Below the pieces are notes generated by a model that made no database searches, had not been told where the DNA came from, and was given only the letters and a program-made list of their open reading frames with translations. Position numbers and translations under genes: made by a program. DNA of 5,065 nucleotides, from contig JAGLDA010000196.1 of assembly GCA_023145955.1 (NCBI GenBank), forward strand, positions 1 through 5,065, read 5' to 3'. This document shows, piece after piece, positions 1 to 5,065 of this stretch. This stretch comes from Bacteroidales bacterium. GTDB lineage: Bacteria > Bacteroidota > Bacteroidia > Bacteroidales > UBA1556. Each line of letters begins with the position of its first letter. Within the stretch, counting starts at the first letter, position 1.

Positions 1-881
1 GAGTAAAGAATCTCACCAAGAAATATGGCAAGCTGACAGCTGTAAATTCACTTTCATTTGATTTTGAAACCGGCCAAGTATATGGCATACTAGGTCCAAA
101 CGGAAGTGGCAAGACCACCACATTGGCAATGCTTTCGGACGTAATAAGAACCACCTCTGGAGAATACCAATGGTTTGGGAATAAGATGGGTAGCAATCAA
201 CGACACCGAATAGGAATTATGCTTGAGAAACCTAATTTTTATGAATATCTCTCTGGGCTCGATAATCTTAAAATAGTTGCTGACATTAGAGGTGTTGCTC
301 ATTCAGAGATTGATGATATACTAAAGCAAATTGGCCTTTACGAACGTAGGAAGAGTCGTTTTAAAACCTATTCGCTAGGAATGAAACAGCGCCTAGCTAT
401 TGGAGCTACAATATTGGGAAACCCAGAAGTACTTATTCTTGATGAGCCCACAAATGGCCTTGACCCTGAAGGTATAGCTGAGGTAAGGAATTTAATAAAA
501 GATCTAGCAAATAATAATAAGACTATAATTCTTGCCAGCCATTTATTGGACGAAGTACAAAAAGTATGTACTCAAATGTTGGTTTTAAAAGAAGGAAATA
601 AGATTTATGAAGGTAGTGCTAAAGGGCTTGATAAAAATTCGCAACTTATTGAGATAAAATCTGATAACATTTCGGAACTAAAGACTATTCTTGATAGCAG
701 TACGGATTTCACACAATATGAAGATAATAACAATGGTCTTATTGTGGATATAGGAGTTAACAGCAATAGTGCAATACTTAATTCGTATGTACATTCCAAA
801 GGCATATCTCTTTCATTTTTAAGTCAAAAATCGGAGAGCCTTGAAGAAAATATTCTTGAACTACTAAAATCTACCAAATGA
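1..881 (+). CDS. ABC transporter ATP-binding protein, BcrA/NatA-like (5' end cut by window edge)
   Basis: This is the cytoplasmic ATPase subunit of an ABC-2-type exporter; it hydrolyses ATP to drive the permease encoded next. The reading frame is open from base 3 (first codons V-K-N-L-T-K-K-Y-G, a classic ABC N-terminus), so only a few residues are missing before the window. A TTG at 123 lies just after Walker A and cannot be the true start. 292 residues are visible. Walker A GPNGSGKT is at bases 93-116. The Q-loop position carries Glu (codon 225-227, in MLEKP), as is common in this subfamily. The ABC signature is the variant YSLGMKQR (369-392), Walker B plus D-loop VLILDEPTNGLD is at 429-464, and the switch His (ASH) is at 540-542. 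About 100 C-terminal residues form the accessory domain typical of BcrA/NatA ATPases, ending in a SLEENILELL-type motif. The stop overlaps the permease start (ATGA), suggesting translational coupling. All catalytic motifs are intact. The substrate (peptide antibiotic, Na+, lipid or other) is unknown. Confidence 0.96.
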   Translation, partial: VKNLTKKYGKLTAVNSLSFDFETGQVYGILGPNGSGKTTTLAMLSDVIRTTSGEYQWFGNKMGSNQRHRIGIMLEKPNFYEYLSGLDNLKIVADIRGVAHSEIDDILKQIGLYERRKSRFKTYSLGMKQRLAIGATILGNPEVLILDEPTNGLDPEGIAEVRNLIKDLANNNKTIILASHLLDEVQKVCTQMLVLKEGNKIYEGSAKGLDKNSQLIEIKSDNISELKTILDSSTDFTQYEDNNNGLIVDIGVNSNSAILNSYVHSKGISLSFLSQKSESLEENILELLKSTK

Positions 882-1693
882 TAACAACACTATTAAAAAT
901 AGAATGGAGAAAAGTCGCCAAAAACAGAATATTTTGGATAATGCTTTTACTGAGCTTCGCATCACTTATTGCAGCCTTATTAGGACTTCAAGAAATAATT
1001 GAACAAACAAATAGTAATCTAAAGGATACACAATTCGGAGATTTACCACTATTGCCTACTAATATTTTTATTTTTCCTCATGTATGGCATAATATTGCTT
1101 TTATAGCACGTTTCTTAAAAATATTTCTTGCTGTGGTAATGATTATTCTTGTAACCAACGAATACACTTACAACACATTACGACAGAACCTAATTACTGG
1201 TCTTAGCAAAGGCAATCTCGTTGTTGCCAAGGGGATAGACGCTATTCTTTTAGCAGCTACTTCCACAGTTATACTTTTTGTATTTGGTCTTGTAATGGGA
1301 TTTATTAGTAGTGATGAACTTCTGCTTAAAGATGTTTTTAGGAAAATAGATTATATTGGAGCATACTTTATAATGCTGGTAGGGTTTTTAAGCTTTGCTA
1401 TGATGATTGCCTTTATTGTGCGCAAAGCTGCTATTAGTATTATGGTTTTATTGGTATATTCGTATATACTGGAACTAGTATTGGCTTTTAAATATGAAGA
1501 AATATTTGGCAATTATCTTCCACTAAGAAACTTTAATTTGCTCATAGAAGCTCCAAATATACCAGCATTTCAAACCATGGGAATAAGCATAAGTTCTTAT
1601 ACTATTCCTACAGTAAACCTAGTATTATCTGTGGTATATATTGCTGTATTCTGGGGAGTATCGTATTTAGTGCTTAAAAAAAGAGATTTATAA
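878..1693 (+). CDS. ABC-2 type transporter permease
   Basis: This is the inner-membrane subunit of the exporter, partner of the ATPase just upstream. The 271-residue protein has about six hydrophobic segments by eye: residues 18-37, 77-93, 120-143, 159-181, 184-204 and 244-266. That is the usual ABC-2 permease count and length. A soluble, probably extracytoplasmic loop of some 40 residues lies between helices 1 and 2. After helix 2 comes an EYTYNTLRQNLITGLSK stretch (residues 95-111), which resembles the conserved cytoplasmic coupling segment of NatB/BcrB-like permeases. The protein ends in LKKRDL, a common basic tail in this family. The ATG start overlaps the ATPase stop by four bases and has no Shine-Dalgarno sequence, so translation is probably coupled to the upstream gene. 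No extra domain is fused. Nothing in the sequence fixes the substrate. Confidence 0.92.
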   Translation: MITTLLKIEWRKVAKNRIFWIMLLLSFASLIAALLGLQEIIEQTNSNLKDTQFGDLPLLPTNIFIFPHVWHNIAFIARFLKIFLAVVMIILVTNEYTYNTLRQNLITGLSKGNLVVAKGIDAILLAATSTVILFVFGLVMGFISSDELLLKDVFRKIDYIGAYFIMLVGFLSFAMMIAFIVRKAAISIMVLLVYSYILELVLAFKYEEIFGNYLPLRNFNLLIEAPNIPAFQTMGISISSYTIPTVNLVLSVVYIAVFWGVSYLVLKKRDL

Positions 1694-1699
1694 TATCTA

Positions 1700-1726
1700 A
1701 AAAAACTAATATGAAAAAACTAATAT
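1700..1726 (+). repeat. 14-base tandem duplication across the hydrolase start codon
   Basis: AAAAAACTAATATG (1700-1713) is followed at once by AAAAAACTAATATT (1714-1727). The first 13 bases are identical and only the last differs. The first copy supplies the 5' leader and the ATG; the second encodes the first residues of the signal peptide (K-K-L-I-L). The A-rich leader may favour ribosome loading in an organism that does not rely on Shine-Dalgarno pairing, but that role is inference. Confidence 0.8.
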
Positions 1727-3045
1727 TAAGTATCAGCATATTATTTATAGTATTTAACGGAAACTCACAAGATGTAGCAACACTAGATAGCTTATTAAAA
1801 AACAAGATTGACCAAAACATACAACCATACGATTCCTTTGGAATATCAGTATCAATAACGCACCCATCTGGATACTCATTGAATTATGCTACTGGTCACT
1901 CGCATAAAAACACCACATTAACTACAGATATGGTATTAGGAATTGGCAGTAATTCCAAACTTTTCACTTCTGTATTATGTTTAAGATTTCAAGAGCAAGG
2001 GTTATTGAATTTAGATTCCCCATTATATACTTGGCTTAGTCTTTCTGCGTATCCAAATATTGATTCAAATGCAACATTACGTCAGTGTCTTCAGCATAAT
2101 ACAGGATTTGCGGATTATGTAGACATGGTTCTTCCTGACTCCGTTATTACAAACCCAACACATTCATATACTTATAGTGAAATATTATCTTTAGTTAACC
2201 CACCTCTTTTTGCTATTGGCACTAAAGTAGTCTATGCTAGCACAAATTATATTCTTGCAGAAATGGTTTTAAGTAACGTAAGTGGAATAAACTATTATCA
2301 ATTAGTAAGAGATTCTATTCTCACTCCCCTTATTATGGATCATACATATAGTGAGGGATTTGAAACAATAAATGATATAATTGCCCATCCTAGGCATAAT
2401 AACACGGATATGCATACAGTACCTAGAATTGCTTTATCTACTGTAGCTAGAGGAGCAGGGTGCATTATTGCTACAATGGAGGATATGACTAAATGGTATA
2501 ATGAAATCTTTTATAATAACTTTATTAATGCAAGCTCACTATCTCAAATGACGAACTTTATTGATTGGTATGAAATTCCTTATAAAATGGGATTAGGAAT
2601 ATACCGACTAACGTATATGCAAGAGACGTATTGGGGGCATAGTGGACAAACAATAGGTTACAATTCTTATTTCCTTACAAACTACAATTCAGGATACACG
2701 GTTTGTGTCACTATTAACGATACCTATGAGAGCCCTTATAGCTTAGCTCTTCAGCTAAACAGAATAATGGCTGATTACCATAAATGGCTAGGGATAGAAG
2801 CAACTATCAATAATAATAATATCAATATTTCTCCAAATCCAAGTAAGGATATAATTAAAATAACATCTGAATATTATATTAATAAAATTGAACTTTTTGA
2901 TATGAAAGGCCAACTTATTTATAACCTTGAAAATATCAATAATAGTACTGTAGATATAAATATTGGCAAGCTCCCTAAAGGCGCTTATTCTTTAATCATT
3001 TATTGGAATAATAATAAGTCGATAAAAAAAATTATTAAAGTGTAA
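1711..3045 (+). CDS. Secreted beta-lactamase-family serine hydrolase with T9SS C-terminal sorting domain
   Basis: This 444-residue exported protein has a class C beta-lactamase/penicillin-binding-like fold (Pfam Beta-lactamase, PF00144, by motif). Residues 1-19 or so form a signal peptide (MKK, then a hydrophobic stretch, then NSQ-D). There is no lipobox Cys. The catalytic domain spans about residues 25-360. SxxK is S80-N-S-K83 (bases 1948-1959), with S80 the predicted acyl-enzyme nucleophile. The Y-x-N motif appears as Y175-A-S in YASTNY, a frequent variant. A GAGCIIATMEDMTKW segment (248-262) matches the usual core motif. The KTG-equivalent is H310-S-G in WGHSGQTIGYNS. After an Asn-rich linker, residues 371-444 match a Por-secretion type A tail: ISPNPSKD, an IELFDMKGQLIY strand, LPKGAYSLII and a KKIIKV end. 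Family members are carboxypeptidases, esterases, D-amino-acid peptidases or true beta-lactamases; which applies cannot be told here. The start is supported by the signal peptide. The gene follows the permease by 17 bases without a visible promoter. Confidence 0.93.
   Translation: MKKLILSISILFIVFNGNSQDVATLDSLLKNKIDQNIQPYDSFGISVSITHPSGYSLNYATGHSHKNTTLTTDMVLGIGSNSKLFTSVLCLRFQEQGLLNLDSPLYTWLSLSAYPNIDSNATLRQCLQHNTGFADYVDMVLPDSVITNPTHSYTYSEILSLVNPPLFAIGTKVVYASTNYILAEMVLSNVSGINYYQLVRDSILTPLIMDHTYSEGFETINDIIAHPRHNNTDMHTVPRIALSTVARGAGCIIATMEDMTKWYNEIFYNNFINASSLSQMTNFIDWYEIPYKMGLGIYRLTYMQETYWGHSGQTIGYNSYFLTNYNSGYTVCVTINDTYESPYSLALQLNRIMADYHKWLGIEATINNNNINISPNPSKDIIKITSEYYINKIELFDMKGQLIYNLENINNSTVDINIGKLPKGAYSLIIYWNNNKSIKKIIKV
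2809..2820 (+). repeat. (AAT)4 microsatellite coding the inter-domain Asn linker
   Basis: Four consecutive AAT codons encode Asn 367-370 of the serine hydrolase, exactly between the catalytic domain and the T9SS sorting tail, and are followed by ATC AAT ATT. Repeat-length changes here would stay in frame and only lengthen or shorten the flexible linker. Confidence 0.55.
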
Positions 3046-3063
3046 ACCTTTTTAAAATATAGA

Positions 3064-3077
3064 TAATTAATAATTAG
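3064..3077 (+). repeat. Two tandem heptamers upstream of the LtaS-like gene
   Basis: TAATTAA (3064-3070) is directly followed by TAATTAG (3071-3077), within the 37-base spacer and ending 5 bases before the ATG at 3083. The same TAATTAG heptamer occurs twice in the array at the 3' end of this gene. The spacer is extremely A/T-rich, so two copies alone could be chance. No convincing Bacteroidota promoter pair (TTTG and TAnnTTTG) is visible here. Confidence 0.45.
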
Positions 3078-3082
3078 TTTTA

Positions 3083-4987
3083 ATGAATAATCTTAACAAT
3101 ATATTTACATTAATAAAACGTTTAGCGTTTGTATTATTACTATTTGTGATAATGCGTAACCTAATGTATATATTTAATGTGGGTATGTTTCACCATTTAA
3201 GCTTATGGGAATTAGTGGAACTAAATTTTTATGGATTACGCTTTGATATATCGGCAATTATGGCCACAAATTCATTACTATTAATTCTATATTTAATACC
3301 TTTTGATTTTACAAATACAAAATGGTATAGCAAACTACTAAATAGCTTATTCCTAACTACCAATATTATAAATATAGTCGCAAATCTTAGCGATGTTATT
3401 TATTATCGTTTCACACTTAAGCGAACCACATTTGAGTTTATACATATGTTCCAAGAAGATAGTGGAATGTTTAATATTATCTCAAGTTTTATTTTCGATT
3501 TTTGGTATATATCAATCTTAGGCGTTGCATTAATAATTGCACTAGTGGTATTCTCAATAAAAACAAGCCTAGTTATAGAAGACAATCCTAAGAAATGTAG
3601 TTTCAGTATCAAATATTTTGCAATATCTATATTTCTACTTGCATTATCTGTTTTGGGAACGAGAGGTGGATTTCAGCTGCGCCCTATTTCCATTATTGAT
3701 GCCAATAAATACACAAATTCAGAGAACCAAGCTTTAGTACTAAACACTAGCTTTACAATAATAAAAACCTTTGGTAAACAGAGGGTTGAGATAAAACACT
3801 ATTTCCCTCACGAAAAGTTAGAGAAGCTTATCTCCGTTGACCATATTCCCAACGACACATTAAATTTTAGACAACTAAATGTGGTAGTTATTATTATGGA
3901 AAGCCTATCCAAAGAACATAGCGCATATTTCAATAAAGACATACAAGGTAAAGGGTTTACTCCATTCCTAGATTCACTATGTGATCAGTCAATGGTATGT
4001 ACACAAGCTTATGCCAATGGAAGAAAATCTATTGAAGGAATTCCTGCCATTTTAGCCTCTTTCCCTACCCTATTTAATGATGCCTTTATTTCATCAAATT
4101 ATTCGGCAAATAGAATAAATAGCTTAGCAAGTTTGTTAAAAAATCAAGCTTATTCATCGTCTTTCTTTCATGGTGGCAATAATGGGACCATGGGCTTTAG
4201 CAATTTTATGGCATCCATAGGTTTCGATAATTATTATGGGCGCAATGAGTATAATAATGAAATGGATTTTGATGGTAAATGGGGAATATTTGACCATAAG
4301 TTTTTTAGCTTTTTCGAAGAAGAGCTATCAAAAAAACCTGAACCTTTCTTTGCTTCTATATTCTCGCTTTCGGCACACCACCCTTACACTATTCCCAAAG
4401 AATTTGAAGGTAAGTTTCCCAAAGGAAAAGGTGAAATACAACAAAGTATAGCCTATAGCGATTATGCGTTGCAACAGTTTTTTGAGAAAGCCAAAAACAC
4501 ATCTTGGTTTAGTAATACTTTATTTGTAATAACTGCTGACCATACTTCTGAAGTTACCGACGAAAATTATAATAATGAGGGAGGGAAGTATGCCATTCCT
4601 ATTCTATATTATATGCCTAGCGATTCGCTAATAGGAAATTTTGATAAAACTACCCAGCAAATAGATATTTTACCTTCAATATTGGACTATTTGAATTATC
4701 CAGAGTCATTCTACTCATTGGGGAACAGCATATTCACTGAATCAAAATACCGAGAGTCTATATCGTATAATAATGGTATTTATCAATATATTTCTGGAAA
4801 TGATATTTTACAATTTAACCCATCCAACGATTCTATAATACTACATACAACGCTTAATAAAGTTCTAAATGCTAAAGGCGATACAATTACTAATAAGCAA
4901 CAAAGGATTAAAAGCTTTATCCAAGAATTTAATTTTGATTTGGTAAATGATAAGATGAGAGGTGGAAATTGGTTAATTAGGAATTGA
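3083..4987 (+). CDS. LtaS-like membrane phosphotransferase / sulfatase-family protein
   Basis: This 634-residue inner-membrane protein belongs to the LTA synthase/sulfatase group of the alkaline-phosphatase superfamily. The N-terminus has about five membrane helices (roughly residues 13-33, 57-74, 84-104, 142-159 and 176-193), and the soluble catalytic domain (about 265-550) should face the periplasm. Catalytic landmarks line up with LtaS: the metal-binding Glu in IMESLS (E273, bases 3899-3901); the nucleophile region NGRKSIEGIPA, with S316 (4028-4030) where S. aureus LtaS has Thr; a SLSAHHPY motif (His 432/433); and the metal-binding D486-H487 in VITADHTSE (4538-4543). A CxPxR formylglycine motif is absent, so a true sulfatase is unlikely. 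The expected reaction is transfer of a phosphorylated headgroup such as phosphoglycerol or phosphoethanolamine from a phospholipid to an envelope glycan or lipid; donor and acceptor are inferred only. The gene starts 37 bases after the hydrolase gene with no Shine-Dalgarno sequence. Its last four codons and stop lie inside a repeat array. Length and motifs look complete. Confidence 0.93.
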   Translation: MNNLNNIFTLIKRLAFVLLLFVIMRNLMYIFNVGMFHHLSLWELVELNFYGLRFDISAIMATNSLLLILYLIPFDFTNTKWYSKLLNSLFLTTNIINIVANLSDVIYYRFTLKRTTFEFIHMFQEDSGMFNIISSFIFDFWYISILGVALIIALVVFSIKTSLVIEDNPKKCSFSIKYFAISIFLLALSVLGTRGGFQLRPISIIDANKYTNSENQALVLNTSFTIIKTFGKQRVEIKHYFPHEKLEKLISVDHIPNDTLNFRQLNVVVIIMESLSKEHSAYFNKDIQGKGFTPFLDSLCDQSMVCTQAYANGRKSIEGIPAILASFPTLFNDAFISSNYSANRINSLASLLKNQAYSSSFFHGGNNGTMGFSNFMASIGFDNYYGRNEYNNEMDFDGKWGIFDHKFFSFFEEELSKKPEPFFASIFSLSAHHPYTIPKEFEGKFPKGKGEIQQSIAYSDYALQQFFEKAKNTSWFSNTLFVITADHTSEVTDENYNNEGGKYAIPILYYMPSDSLIGNFDKTTQQIDILPSILDYLNYPESFYSLGNSIFTESKYRESISYNNGIYQYISGNDILQFNPSNDSIILHTTLNKVLNAKGDTITNKQQRIKSFIQEFNFDLVNDKMRGGNWLIRN

Positions 4988-5038
4988 AAAGAATTAAGAA
5001 TTGAAAATAATTAGGAATTAAGAATTAAAAAGAATTGG
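4974..5038 (+). repeat. Phased GAATT-type short repeat array, 7/10-base spacing
   Basis: GAATT occurs at 4981, 4991, 4998, 5015, 5022 and 5032, and TAATT fills the expected slots at 4974 and 5008. Successive starts are therefore 7, 10, 7, 10, 7, 7 and 10 bases apart. Two 17-base units, GAATTGAAAAGAATTAA (4981-4997) and GAATTGAAAATAATTAG (4998-5014), match at 15 of 17 positions; units of 7, 10 and 7 bases follow. The array begins inside the preceding gene and encodes its final L-I-R-N and stop. Similar A/T-rich short intergenic repeats occur in many Bacteroidota genomes (general knowledge); their function is unclear. No hairpin plus T-run is seen, so this is not called a terminator. Confidence 0.8.
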
Positions 5039-5065
5039 GAATGGTCTATTATTGATTGAAGATTA
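5039..5065. other. Non-coding end of window, no feature seen
   Basis: After the repeat array, the last 27 bases contain no supportable gene, hairpin or promoter. The ATG at 5041 opens a frame of only four codons before a stop. Confidence 0.6.

Noticed and set aside
225..227. Glu instead of Gln in the ATPase Q-loop as a sign of inactivation
   Set aside because: Glu at this place is common in BcrA/NatA-like ATPases, and all other catalytic motifs are intact.
90..302. Open frame on the - strand opposite the ATPase gene
   Set aside because: It lies antisense to conserved Walker A and Q-loop coding sequence, and its product shows no recognisable domain; it is a shadow frame.
605..805. Open frame on the - strand opposite the ATPase C-terminal domain
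   Set aside because: Its Leu/Ser-rich product is what antisense reading of this region would give, and there is no start context or family signal.
1684..1698. AGAT...ATCT inverted repeat at the permease stop, as a terminator
   Set aside because: The stem is only four A/T-rich pairs and is followed by A, not T; it would not stop transcription.
2233..2241. Y-A-S instead of Y-x-N in the serine hydrolase as a broken active site
   Set aside because: Ser or Asp at the third position is frequent in this family, and the SxxK and HSG motifs are intact.
3046..3082. Possible Bacteroidota promoter (TAGTTTTA at 3075-3082)
   Set aside because: The last base does not fit TAnnTTTG, the spacing would put transcription start at or after the ATG, and no TTTG partner lies about 20 bases upstream.
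3403..3612. Open frame on the - strand inside the LtaS-like gene
   Set aside because: It is opposite conserved membrane-domain coding sequence and has no independent support.
4236..4451. + strand open frame overlapping the LtaS-like catalytic domain
   Set aside because: It is out of frame with a strongly conserved enzyme core, and its product looks like a frame-shifted copy of that sequence.

Overview
The window is AT-rich, roughly one third G+C by eye, and carries four genes on the + strand with almost no space between them. It most likely comes from a member of the Bacteroidota that has a type IX secretion system. The clearest sign is the third protein, which ends in a Por-secretion-type C-terminal sorting domain. 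The absence of Shine-Dalgarno sequences, the A/T-rich start regions and a Bacteroidota-type alkaline-phosphatase-fold membrane transferase agree with this. Genus and species cannot be read from the sequence.

Layout. Positions 1-881 hold the 3' part of an ABC transporter ATPase gene whose start lies before the window. It overlaps by 4 bases (ATGA) the gene for its ABC-2-type permease (878-1693). After 17 bases comes an exported beta-lactamase-fold serine hydrolase with a T9SS tail (1711-3045). After a further 37 bases comes a five-helix membrane protein with an LtaS-like phosphotransferase/sulfatase domain (3083-4987). The last 78 bases are non-coding. No gap reaches 300 bases, and I see no RNA gene, CRISPR array, transposon or convincing terminator.

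How the genes may work together. The ATPase and permease almost certainly form one exporter of the BcrA/NatA type. The hydrolase is predicted to cross the outer membrane or sit on the cell surface, and the LtaS-like enzyme to act on the outer face of the inner membrane. A shared envelope theme (export, surface hydrolysis, headgroup transfer) is plausible from spacing and orientation, but substrates cannot be read from the sequence. The last two genes may simply be neighbours.

Beyond the genes, the most notable structure is a phased short repeat at the 3' end of the LtaS-like gene. GAATT-type motifs spaced alternately 7 and 10 bases apart start inside its last codons and run into the downstream spacer. 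Two heptamers of the same family lie just upstream of that gene. A separate 14-base near-perfect tandem duplication spans the start codon of the hydrolase gene. I found no clearly new biological system. The region reads as an ordinary envelope-related operon with some unusual small repeats.
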